Of a DNA stretch of 64,000 bases, positions 11,080 to 22,599 are shown piece by piece. Both the position numbers and the translations under genes were made by a program. The notes beneath the pieces were generated by a model. It made no database searches. It was not told the origin of the DNA and saw only the letters and a list, made by a program, of their open reading frames with translations. Each line of letters starts with the position of its first letter. Positions within the stretch are counted from its first letter, which is position 1. The stretch is from Datisca glomerata (taxonomy: Eukaryota; Streptophyta; Magnoliopsida; Cucurbitales; Datiscaceae). Location of the stretch: contig QANY01009406.1 in NCBI GenBank assembly GCA_003255025.1, positions 992,001-1,056,000 on the forward strand, given 5' to 3'.

Positions 11080-11535
11080 GATACAAGAATTAATTCTTTC
11101 GGCGGTGCTTTTCCCGAGGTCAGAAGTTCGGGCCAGGATGGGACGGGCAGTGGAGTCGGGTCGGTTGGTGACACGGGCCGAAACAGGTCATGAGTCGGGA
11201 TGGGTCATGAACAAAGGCCAAGGAGTCGGTCCAGAGACATGGGTCGGGGAGTCGAGTTCGGGTGAGACACAGGTCAGGATGAGTCAAGGAGTCGAGTCGC
11301 ACAAAGTTCGACTAGGACATGGGTCGGGATGGATTGGGGAGCCAGGCCGGGTCAGGTCCGGGACACGAGGTCAGGATTTCGGATCGGGGACATGACTCGC
11401 AAACCAAGAACCCGACCTGACCCTGACCCCAAAACCCGACCCAAACCCTGACACAAGCTTACCCCGACCCGACCACGACATCGACTCTATTCGAGGGCCA
11501 GGGTCACAGGGAAACGAACGGGTCAGAATGACTCT
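11080..11535. repeat. GC-rich, strand-asymmetric GGGTCGG / CCCGACC array
   Basis: About 450 bp of unusually GC-rich DNA in an AT-rich setting. From 11080 to about 11400 the plus strand is full of GGGTCGG, GAGTCGGG and GGTCAGG motifs. From about 11400 to 11520 it switches to CCCGACC, CCTGACC and ACCCGACCC. The two halves are therefore loosely inverted. The open frames across it are low-complexity artefacts. Flanks at 10860-10900 (GAGCTCGTTTG) and 11785-11795 (reverse complement GAGCTCATTCG) may be ends of a larger element. Confidence 0.6.
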
Positions 11536-12232
11536 CGTTTAGATTATGATTTGAAAAAAAGATAGATACTAAAGAAATAAACTAAATGCAAGTTATATCA
11601 TTAGGGATACTAAAGTAATTTCAATTAAAAATTTAATTATTAATCTATTTACCAAACATTAATTTAAAATAAGTTATAGCTTAAAGAATTATAATAAACT
11701 AAGTCAAACACGTTTTAATAGATTAAAATTAAACTTAAATAAGTTATAATTTAAAAGTTTAAGCAATAAATTTAAGTAGAGGCGAATGAGCTCGTAATCT
11801 TTTTGAACTCTTTTTGTGAAAAAAGTAATGATGATAAATAAATAATTTTTAAAAAATCATAAAAAATGATCATGTGAAGCACACAACTCGTTTTAAGTTT
11901 TCAAATGTATATATAGTATACATTATTTATACCTATCACTATATATATAATATATATTTATATGGATATCATGCACATTCTTCTGCAGATTGCGCGTTGC
12001 GTTTTCTTGCACTGAATTTTTGGACAGTTGGGTGACTATTTTTTTTTGTTTTACCTTGGACAATTTTTATATTTTTTCTTTCATAAGTTTGTTTTTCAAT
12101 ATCTTTTTTAAGTTGACTATTCTTGATGATAAAAAGGAACATTTTACATATATATAATATTAGGGGAGGTGTTTTAAGCAATATCAGTTTTTAAATATAA
12201 TTAGGTAAATAATAAGTTTCCAAAATAATCAA

Positions 12233-12633
12233 TAGGGGTGTTTAAAATTGAACCGAACCGAAAAGGATCAGTTCGATTGGTTTTTATGTGTGTTCGGTTC
12301 GGGAAAATTGTTAAACCGAAGTTTCGGTTCGATTCAAATTTTTGGTGGTTTTAGAACTGAACCAAAATATTAAATTTCTATATACAATTTCTTATAAAAC
12401 CGAACCAAACCAAAGTAAAACTTTAATTTTATATTTATTTTTTCAATAATATCATTTTAAAATTATTTTTAATTAATAATATCGAACCGAAGAACCGAAC
12501 CAAAACTCTCGGTTTGGTTCTGTTCTTTTAGCATTCAAGGTTTGGTTTGGCTCAATTTTATCACCGAACCGAAATTCGGTTCAGTTCGGTTTTTCACCAA
12601 CAAATCGATCGAACTGAACCGTGAACACCCTTA
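12233..12633. mobile_element. hAT-type non-autonomous element, 401 bp
   Basis: The left terminus is TAGGGGTGTT and the right terminus AACACCCTTA. The subterminal regions carry repeated AACCGAACCG and CGGTTCGGTT motifs. The flanking 8-mers are ATAATCAA (12225-12232) and ATAGTCAA (12634-12641), seven of eight identical, a target duplication of hAT size. No coding region. Confidence 0.83.
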
Positions 12634-12641
12634 ATAGTCAA

Positions 12642-14390
12642 TAATTTTAGATAAAAATACCGCTCATCTATATATAATATACTATCTACATTTTCGGGTA
12701 AATCAACTATCTAAACTGATAGACTTAATTGATATACCCTATAATTAAGGAAACTATAAGTAGTAATTGATTTGAACTTAATTATAATTATATTTAATAA
12801 CCATCTAAATCGTAATTAACAGAATCTATAAACTCAACACTCAACTAAATATTGAATTAAAAATATTAAATAGAATTCAAATTAAATCAATAAAAATCAA
12901 CAATAAATCAGAGATAATACGATCAATGATATAAACACCGAAAATTTAATAAAATTAAATATGATGTTTGTTTTGTATGAGTATCATAATAAATCATTAG
13001 TAAATAGGTGATATACTTGACTCAACTATGACATATAAAAAATTGTATAATTATGATTTTCATAATTAGTAATTAACATATTTAATGAAAGATTTAAAAA
13101 GAAATAATTCATGCCGTGTATATACCTTAAAAACCGGAGGCAGCCTTAACTTCCTTATAAGTCATTAATTGAGATAATATTGAAAAGGTAAATTCAAATT
13201 TGAAATCCACCATTAATTGAGATAATTATACTTCCCAAATTACCAAAAAATATTTAAAAAGAAAATACAATCTCGCCTCTCTAACCGCCTGCAATTAACT
13301 TTCTAAAATTAATTAATTGATTTAAAATTTAAATTTCAAATCACCAACCAGAAGCGAGTGAAAAAAATTCTTAAACTACAGTTATGGAAATTACTCTAAC
13401 TATAAGTAAATAATAACTAAACCACAAGTCAATCAAATATCAAACCACAAAATCAACAAAATATCAAGAACCCTCCCAAATTTACAAACTACTCTTGAAC
13501 CCTCAATCCACGTAACGAACGCCATTGACGATGAAAAAACCTCCATTGATGTCATTTTTAGAACAAGGAGAGCACCATTGACGAAAAAACCTTCATTGAC
13601 GGCAAAGGTAAACCATATTTTCTCTTCTATCATCTCTAACAGTTTCAATGTATTACTAAGCAAGACAAAGTAATTTGTTCTTCGCCTATCTGAATCAATC
13701 TATCGATCATGGTTGGATTTAGTAAAACCGCCATGATTTCTTTGTTTTTTATCATATTATATCACTCATTGAACATGCATGTATATTTTATTGATTTCAA
13801 ATAATTTCCTATAGTATTGAGTATATCATCTACTAAAGAATATTATGTTAATCTAGTTTATTGATTTCTAAATATATTTTCAATTTCTATGATTTTTAAT
13901 ATCGGAAAGAAGTTAAAAAAGGATGGGTCAATAACTGAATATAACACCTATTGAATATTATACTAGTTTAGTCAACTACTATTTTTTTTATAGAAGTCTA
14001 ACTTTTACTCTTCCTAGAATTATATAGTTGTGCATAATTGAGTAATTTTATGCGTTCCATAAGTTATGTATAATTTTACTATATCGATATTGATCCATAA
14101 AGTTTGTAAATGAGTGGTTAACTGTTATGTGGTCAGTACAAAAATTGTATAGTTAACTCTATTGTTCTGTACAATTTTCACTAATTATATTCAGGTATTT
14201 GTGCAATTTTATTGACATAGTATATAAATGATAAATCATTATTACTTGATATATGTTATTTAATTAATATTATATATCAGTCTATGTTAATGTACCATTT
14301 ATTGATATAAACAATATGTCAATAACATATTGATTATCTACTATGATATATGATTGACATATATAAAATTCTGATAATAATTTGTTTATT
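12642..14390. other. AT-rich intergenic DNA, no gene seen
   Basis: No domain recognised in any frame. The left boundary of the large Mutator-like element described next may lie in here, but no terminal inverted repeat could be matched by eye. Confidence 0.4.
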
Positions 14391-14536
14391 TGTTTATGAC
14401 ATCATTGACTATGACAGACAAAAGTGTTGAAAGTTAGACATCAAAAGTAACAAAAAAGAACAGCAAAGAACTATCAACCGAAAAACGTAAGTTGTGTTTC
14501 ACTTAAGAAAATCAAGATGAGGTAAATGAGAATCAA

Positions 14537-14545
14537 TAAATTTTT
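14537..14545 (+). repeat. Target-site duplication, left copy
   Basis: TAAATTTTT immediately before the inner Mutator-like element; identical to 16826-16834. Confidence 0.85.
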
Positions 14546-15550
14546 CAGAAAAATGCATTGAGGCCCACTGTGCTTTGAGCGGGTTGCAAAGTGACCCCCT
14601 GAAATTTTTTTTGGCATTTTAAATACTTAAAATTCAATCAAATGATTTTAAGCCCCCTCCATCCATATCCTCGTTTACTCTGTTAAGTTAGAAATCCCTA
14701 ATTTTCTCAATACCTCCACCCTCTTTGTCTCATACATTCTCTCACCCCTTCATCAACTTCGTCTCACTCAATCTCTCAACCCTTCATCTTGTTCCTTCTT
14801 ACCCATTCTCTTAACCCCTCCATCCTCTTCGTCTCAAGAGAATGAAAGTAAACTTAAGAAAATAATAGAAGAAAATAAAAGCTATTTGGTAACCTAGAAA
14901 ATCTGAGAAAGGAAAACTGAAGTCTCAATCTCAAATCTCATGATTTCCGTTCAGCTCGAATGTAATAACTTCAAAATCACATATGAAACAAATAGGAATA
15001 ATTTCATTTTCTTCTCGCTTACTCACATTTTCTTAGTGGCTAAGATTTGCAAAAGAAAATGCACATACCTTCATTGGGTGCAGAAGATTTACAAGCCACA
15101 AACAGAACTCTAGAAATTAGACACAGGAGTTGAACTGAAGCAAAATGTTTTCATCTTCCCTCATGAAAAACAAGCCCAGAAGTAGCTCAGTGAACGAGCA
15201 TTCTCAACCGAGAGAGAAGAAAGAAAATAAAACAAAAAGTGAAGGAAGGAAAAAGAAAAAAGAAACCCAATGCTTGGAGAAATGGATTTATCAGAGAACA
15301 AAATACACCAAGCTAAAAAAATCCTCCTACAAATACACTGTAATCTAGAATTGATTCACGCCCATGAGTCTGAAATAGAGATGGTAAGAATTAAATGAAC
15401 AATTTCCCTGAATATTCAGATTTCAACTCTGCCTCCATTGTTTTCCATCCGTCCTCCATTTTCTCCATGTTTTCTCAACTACCAAATTCAATTAAATTAC
15501 TTAACTAAGTCCATCACAATGAACATCAATTAAACTACCAAGCTCCAAGA

Positions 15551-15898
15551 AATGAATATACTAAACCCATTCACAAAACACATTCTAAACCCATTGACAA
15601 CCATTCAAAATCATCAATAATAATAGTACAATATTAAACCCATTCAGAAAATACATTCTAAACCCATTGACAACCATTCAAAATCATCAACAAAAGTAAT
15701 TGAATGTATTAAACTCATTCATAAAACACATTCTAAACCCATTGACGGCCATTCAAAATCATCAACAAAAGCAAATGAATGTATTAAACCCATTAAAAAA
15801 ACACATTCTAAACCCACTGACAACCATTCAAAATCATCAATAAAAGTAAATGAATGTATTAAACCCATTCACAAAACACGGTATGTCATTATGTTATG
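15551..15898 (+). repeat. Tandem array, unit about 80 bp, a little over four copies
   Basis: The unit contains ACACATTCTAAACCCATTGA, then CAACCATTCAAAATCATCAA, then AATGTATTAAACCCATT. It repeats across 15551-15898 inside the nested Mutator-like element with scattered substitutions. Confidence 0.85.
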
Positions 15899-16089
15899 GA
15901 AGATTGGGAATCTTGTACACATCATCTCATTACCTACAAAAAATATAAAGTAATAAATTAAAATCAATAAAAATGAGCAAACCTAATAAATTGATTTCAA
16001 GAGTAATAAACGATTTCTTATAGGTAACTTATTCTTTCTAGAATCACCACCATTGTTGCTTGGCCAGTTTAAATTTTTTAGACAGAGAG

Positions 16090-16460
16090 ATTAGCATGTA
16101 AATCAAACTCGGCCAGGTTAAAAATTTCAAACAAAGAGATTACCAAGAAAACATGTCGCGGAAATTTTCCAGAGAATGCCAAAAAATTTCATGAAATTTG
16201 GTTTGATCTATCATGCAAATCAAACTCGGTTAGATTAAATTCTTAGAGAGAGAGAGAGGGAGAGATTACCAAGAAAGCACATCACAAAAAATTTCCAGTG
16301 AATGCCAAAAAATTTGCAGCGAAATTTTTTAATGAATGCCAAAAAATTTTTACAAAAATTGGTTTGATCTCGTGCAAATCAAACTTGGCGAAATTAAAAT
16401 TTTCAGAGAGAGAGATTACCAAGAAGGAAGAATATTTTCAGTGAATGCCTAAAATTTTCC
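16090..16460 (+). repeat. Tandem array, unit about 130 bp, three copies
   Basis: The recurrent order is AAATCAAACTCGG, an AGAGAGATTACCAAGAA block, then GTGAATGCCAAAAAATTT and TTTGGTTTGATCT. It recurs three times inside the nested element. An AGAGAG microsatellite (16245-16265) lies in the middle copy. Confidence 0.75.
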
Positions 16461-16825
16461 AATGAAAATTTCCCAAACAACTTCGACTCTCAGCTAACAT
16501 GTTCTCCCTACCTCTCGATTGTAGGCTGATGGTGGTTGCTTAGGCGATCATGGAAGGGTTGAGATAATGGGTAAGAAGGAAGAAGATGAAGGGTTGAGAG
16601 ATTGGGTGAGACGAAGAGGATGGAGGGCTTGAGAGAATTTGTGAGACAAAGAGGATGGAGGGGTTGAGAAAATTAGGGATTTCCAACCTAATGGAATAAA
16701 TGGGGATATGGATGGAGGGGGGCTTAAAATCATTCTATTGAAATTTAAGTATTTAAAAAGCCAAAAAAATGTCTAGGGGGTCACTTTGCAAGTCACTCTA
16801 CATGGGGTCTCAATGCATTTTTCCC

Positions 16826-16834
16826 TAAATTTTT
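16826..16834 (+). repeat. Target-site duplication, right copy
   Basis: TAAATTTTT directly after the nested element, identical to 14537-14545. Confidence 0.85.
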
Positions 16835-16859
16835 TAATCTTTATATACTTGTTATTATA

Positions 16860-18730
16860 AACTGATAAGCAATATTATATTGTTATAGGGTCTTAAATTA
16901 AAAGCTGAACCTGTTCTCTAAGCCAACCATAATGAAACGTGTGAACATGAGTTTGACGGATAAACAGAGAGAGTCATTCAAAAAAAGTTGTTTTAGACAC
17001 TTTCATGACTTTAAAATTAAAAAGTTTCCGACTTAGTTACAATTGCATATAGCTAGGAAAAAATGTCACCACCAGTGCACCGATGTAATTTATTTCAATT
17101 TCAATGGGCGGGTGACTCATTTCACAATTAGGGATTTTATGGTAATTAGTGGTTTAAGGTGCACTTCATTCGCGAATATTGATAAAGCTAGCTTAGGGGG
17201 TGGGAGGTTGAAAGATAAGTACTTTAAAAATAATAAAACAGTTTCAAGAAAGATGCTGAATTTTGCATTTCATACCTAGACAATTGCCAAAAATGATGAT
17301 GATGATGAAATAGTCAAGCTTGCGAAGCTGTATTGCCTGGAGAATTTGTTAATTCCAAAACATGAGCATATTTTGGTTTATCATTTCCATATATTGTTGG
17401 TTGATAACGATGACTTGTTTGATTCATATCCTTGGGGTAAGTTGGCCTTCAAGGTAATCATTACGAGCATGAGGGAAATAAGTCATTTTCATGATCGTAC
17501 TGCTCATGCTTTCTACGGTTTCTCACATGCTATAATCGTTTGGGCACTTGAGACAATAGAATTATTGACGACACCACCAATGACTTTTATAAAAAAAGTG
17601 GGTAATGGTACTCCAAGGATAAACAATTGGACAGTTATTGGTCAACCAGACAAGTGAGATTTTACAGACCTAGTTTTTGGGCATAAAAATGTAAGTATGA
17701 ATTTTTTATATATTATATTTAAATCTATATTTGACATACTTACATATAATGATTGAAGCTTGATATTGAGAAGTTTAAAGCGACTTCTGATGAATTGAAG
17801 GCTATTGACTATGACAAAAAATCTGGACAATCAAAAGGTAAATAGGTTATTGATACACAACCTGAGATTAGTGCAATCAACCCGAATCTAAGAATATTGT
17901 TGAAGCTTTAGATTCTAAGAAAATAAAAACATCATCATCATTTTCGATTGAGTCTAGATTAGACCGCCTAGAGAAGAAATTTGATAAAGAATTTGAAAAG
18001 ATCAACTCTAAGTTGGAAGTGTTGTTGAGTCTGAAAGGCACATGTATGTATATCACTTATTGACTATGATTTATTTGTTGACTTGGATGAATGTTCATTT
18101 CTTTCATTGTTTGTTCGTAGTATTCATTGTTATGAAATGTAATTTATTTTGAGTGGTAAATCATTGAAGTGCTAAATAGGATATTTTCGATAGTTATGAA
18201 CGCGACTGATAACATCCATTTTAGAATGTCGGCAAAAATGTGGAAGAACAACAAATCCATGCACAACCTGCAACAATTTCAAATAAGAATATTGGAGATG
18301 GAACTGACCACAAAATGCCACTGAACTGGATAAGGACAATAATTATGATGTGTTCGGCTCCCTATCAACCTTAACCTTGGATGATTATGAGGTAAATTAT
18401 CGATATAGTTTTGAATAAATATACAAATGTATACTATTATTGACCAATTTAAAATCTGATTTCAATTACAGGAAGCACTCATCGTCCAGCCCATTATTCC
18501 AGCAACTAGTTCGCCACATGTTCCATTAACGACAAACAAGTCTCCATCTAAAAGAGTGTCATTAACAAGACAACAAAGGGGAATGGCCTTGATATAACAA
18601 AACTATATGGCGAGAGACAAAAGAAGCAAAAATCAGAACAGAGCATGAAGATCATCCTGCATCCTGGAACGAATGTTTTCACACCTCCAGACTTTCATAT
18701 CATCACTCAAACACAAGAACGGGATGCATA
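16860..18730 (+). pseudogene. DUF1985-type gene of the Mutator-like element, broken
   Basis: Two open stretches show the DUF1985 pattern. At 17043-17279 there is FTIRDFMVISGLRC, after the family's F-x-I-R-x-F-x-L-I-T/S-G-L-x-C. At 17346-17657 follow ILLVDNDDLFDSYPWGKLAF and HAFYGFSHAIIVWALE. A charged coiled-coil-like stretch follows near 17935-18045 (RLDRLEKKFDKEFEKINSKL). No Ulp1-type cysteine protease domain is visible downstream. In the full-length family such proteins are transposon-borne and of unknown function. Stops and frameshifts interrupt the reading. A 5' part may lie before 14546, because the nested element appears to have landed in this gene's first intron. Confidence 0.7.
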
Positions 18731-19499
18731 AACCAATGTTTTGAGTTTACTGACTATGGTTGATTGAAAAGCTTGATAGTTTATTGTTTTAAGTACTTTA
18801 AAAGATATTTGATGGATTTTTTGTGATGGATTTAAGTAATTGGTAGTCGGTAGTTGTGGAACAAGTCTGATGGATTTTTTGTGATGGTTTTTTAAGTAGT
18901 TGGTATATATGGATTGAAGTAGATGGCATTTTGATCAATCGAATATTGACAGCTATCTTAATATATATATATATATGGTTGATTATGATCTATGAATGTT
19001 TCATTATGAATGTTTTCAATTTATTTTCTTATGAATAACGTGATAGACATTCTCTATATAAGTGTTATGAATGTTTATTTATGAATATCGTGATATATAT
19101 ATAGTGTATTATTGATGATGAGTATATAGAATAGGAAATAAATTACAAGCCCGAGCTTACTGAATTCCAACTTTTTTTTTGGTTTTTTCCTTGAGAAAAA
19201 ACAAAAGATAAGATATCCCTTAGTTATCCACAAATTTATTGGTTTATTACGTATTCATCAATAGTTAGTGTGTAGTCAATAGATGATGTCAACAATATAA
19301 TATTTTATGATTAATTACAAGTCTGGGCATTGATAATATAGTATATCATCAACCAATAACTTTTATCAATATATTGAAATACTTAATTAATATTAAAAAT
19401 CATTATCAATATATTATCAAAAAAGTCTGAATCACTAATATATTAAAAATCATCCATTAAATTAATTAAAAAAACATTGATCAATAACAATTGTTATCA

Positions 19500-21720
19500 T
19501 AAAATATCAATCTCAAAATTTAATCTCCATTGTTTCTTCGATTTACTGATGGTTGGTGCTATCAGGTTCTTGCATATCTTTCGATTATGTCTGATCATAT
19601 GACACCATTCACATTTTTCCTTATTAAATTCACATATCGATGGGATCCTTTGCTTATTTCGGTCTACTGGTTGAACGCCTTGTTTTAGGAGGTAGTATAT
19701 GATGAATTTGAATATATTCTGAAACATTTCATCGACTATCATTACCGAGAGGATGAACCAATTCCTCGTATGTTACTTCTAGCTCGTTCTTTAAATAATA
19801 CGACGAAACATACAAATATGGATTCAAGTGCATATTAGCCATTACAGCTAAAGCATGTGCACAAGCTATTGCATCTATATCTCATCTTCGACACGTACAT
19901 GACTTATTGGGTATGTGTATAATAAATATTAATTCACCGTCAACCATCTGAAATTCATGCGTGTCAACAACAATAACCTGCGATAAAAAATGTGTTATAC
20001 GATTATCAACTACTAAGAAATTTAATAAATATATCGTTCAATATACGATACAAAAAATACTTAATAGATCGCGAAATACCCATTTGCTTATGTAGACGTT
20101 TTTCTACCCATTGAGTTAGTGTCGTAATCATGCAACTAGATGCTACTCTACGCTCATGGAACCACCTTTGTGTCAATTGCTCATAAATTCAATAAAAATG
20201 TAACTGGTAAACCACATACATCCTTCGATACATTGTTGAGGCTCTCTGTTATATTTGTGGTCATGACATTATATCGATGACTAACAAAATGAGAACGAGC
20301 CCATTTCTCATACCTAACACTCTTAAGGTAAGTACGAATTGAAGGATAAATAGATTTAAATGCACGCATATTGACTTCAAAGTCTTCAACCGTGTATGCT
20401 TTTGCATGTTGATAAAAATAGGGTCAACAACTGAGTTTTTATACTTAGACTTGACATTGAACAATAGACGTTGCATACACAGACCGTGAACATCATTCGA
20501 GAACCATTTATAAACCGCATTTGGGATATTGTTGTATCTATCAGATATAATAACTAAATTCTCCCTATCACTAATTATTTCCTTCAATTTTTCGTAAAAC
20601 CATCCCCAAGATAAATCATTTTTTGAATCTACGATAGCAAATGCCAAAGGAAAATTTTGATTATTACCATCTAACAATGATGCTGTAACAACGTACCGAG
20701 ATATTTATTCTTTAGGAAAGTTTCATCTACTGAAATTACTGATCTACAATGTTGCCAACCTTTCAAGGCAACCCCTAAACACATGAAGAGGTATTTGAAC
20801 TTTCCATTCCCATCATTCTGAATTATTGTTGGTAACTACAAAACAAAAATACAATCAGATTTATTGGTTTTGTGGTCAATCATTGAAATACTGAAAAGTG
20901 ATATACCTGGGTTTTTTTCTTTCAATATATAAAATATGATGGTAATCTTGCGTACGACTCTTCTGGAGTCCCTCGAAGCAAATCCAACGCATTTTTCTTT
21001 GCTTTCCATGTTTTGTAATAGCTAATAATAACCCCATGCTTCAAACACATATGATCAATGATGCCTTTGGGTGTTGTCCGATCTCGTACATCATTCTTAT
21101 ATCTACCTTTAATGCATTGACTAACAATATCAGATGTTGCTTGACGATGATCACTTTAAATTATATCTAACAAACAACTCTGTTCTTTAATATATTCACG
21201 AACCATCTAAAGCTCATCACTTTTGCATATAGATGTCCGAACAAACCACTTATAATGATCATTAACGCAACAGACATTTATTCTTTCGCGATTGTATCTT
21301 TCAATCTTGAATTCAAAATTCACTTTCAATGCAATCATGTGCAACATCTTTTTTTAACTCATATTTGTTTCTAAACAATGATTTTTTTAATGTCAAAATT
21401 GCTAGGAATATTTTCTAAATCAACCAGAGCGATAAAAATGTCATCGTCTTAAGTGTCCTCACAATCTATTGATGCCGATTGACTACTCTCATCAAACACG
21501 TAATTTTGCAAGTCAGTGCATTGGACTATTGAACTTACTAATGTCAATAATAAGTGAAAAGTTAACCCCATTTTCATTCCTTATCAATGGAATATACCGT
21601 TGAACGTCCTCATCATTTTTAATCTCAACAGTAGTAGATGAAGCATTGCCAAATTGGAATTTGACAATAATTTTAAACTGATCTCGTCCATCAACAGAAT
21701 AAAAAACCATATTATTCATT
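19500..21720 (-). pseudogene. MULE transposase, broken
   Basis: Read on minus. An N-terminal piece lies at 21513-21719 (68 codons, MNNMVFYSVDGRDQF). A region near 20960-21150 resembles the MULE zinc-binding/HTH part only after frameshifts. The DDE transposase core spans about 20370-20770: ISVDETFLKNKYLG with the first Asp, LDGNNQNFPLAFAIVDSK, and VIISDRYNNIPNAV with the second Asp. A SWIM zinc finger lies near 19870-19900 (CTCR then CAHA) and contains an in-frame TGA. At least four frameshifts or stops make it inactive. It is convergent with the DUF1985-type gene. Confidence 0.82.
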
Positions 21721-22599
21721 CTTCTAGCTCAACAAATTTCATATTGACATCAACCAAAAAAGGTTTAGAATGAAAATCAACACAAGACTTTACCTTATCA
21801 CATCTTCCAGCATACATAACAATAGTAGGGATCTTTAGAATGCCTGAAATATATTCTTATGAAAAATACATGAAAATCGACCATTCAATATATGATATAT
21901 TATACCAGAACAAAACTATATTGATTTCCAATAATAATAGTTATTATATCTCTTATTCTAAATAAAATATTAACATTCATTGATCAATCAATAAATTAAC
22001 AATTTTCATACAAGAAACATGCTATTGACACTATGTACATAATGATTTACTTTGAAACAAGAAAATATGTTTCAAAACATGCATCATCAAATCTAACTAA
22101 TAAAATTTCTTCAAACATGTTATTTCAGCACTTAAAAACATATATCGAACATCTAACCAAGAAACACATACTGAATCCACAACAACAAAATGATGATTAA
22201 CGTCAAATGAAAATACATACTATAAATAAAAATTATACAATATAATACTCTAATAATATGCAAATGACAAAAAAAATGCTATCCTCCGTGAATGAATCTT
22301 GTGAAGCTTATTATGAAAATAGAATATGAATGAATATGAAGACCGAAAAAAATAGAATTTTCTTCACAAACTTGAACACAACAATCTTTGTGATGTTCTA
22401 CGATTATAGAGAATGAATGCAATCAATGAGTGTTATATTCCTCCAAAGGAATCTGAAAATCAATGGATGCTAAGGATGACTAAAACACACAAATGGAAGA
22501 ACTCGGTTAATTATAAATTAAAACTTCTCAATTTCAAGTGAATTACTTTGAAAAATAGCTATAAATCTGGATTTGAAAATCAAAACCGAAGTCACTAAA

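Larger units (their letters stand above)
14546..16825. mobile_element. Nested Mutator-like element with about 280-bp terminal inverted repeats
   Basis: The left end (from CAGAAAAATGCATTGAGGCC, through 14830) and the reverse complement of the right end (16540-16825, from GGGAAAAATGCATTGAGACC) match over roughly 280 bp. Both arms share AAAGTGACCCCCT, TTTTAAGCCCCC, TCCATCCATATCC, GAAATCCCTAATTTTCTCAA and the CTCTCAACCCTTCATCTT block. The element is 2280 bp long and flanked by a perfect 9-bp duplication TAAATTTTT. Long inverted ends and a 9-bp duplication are the hallmark of Mutator-like elements. The interior has no transposase; it holds two tandem-repeat arrays and one short lysine-rich open frame (15145-15348) without known domain, so it is non-autonomous. 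Confidence 0.92.

Noticed and set aside
11072..11395. 107-codon open frame in the GC-rich array
   Set aside because: Composition is fully explained by the GGGTCGG repeats. No domain, and its antisense is also open.
13433..13663. 76-codon minus-strand open frame
   Set aside because: No signal of coding composition or family resemblance, in repeat-rich DNA.
15551..15898. CRISPR-like regular repeats
   Set aside because: Units are contiguous tandem repeats of about 80 bp without unique spacers, inside a plant transposon.
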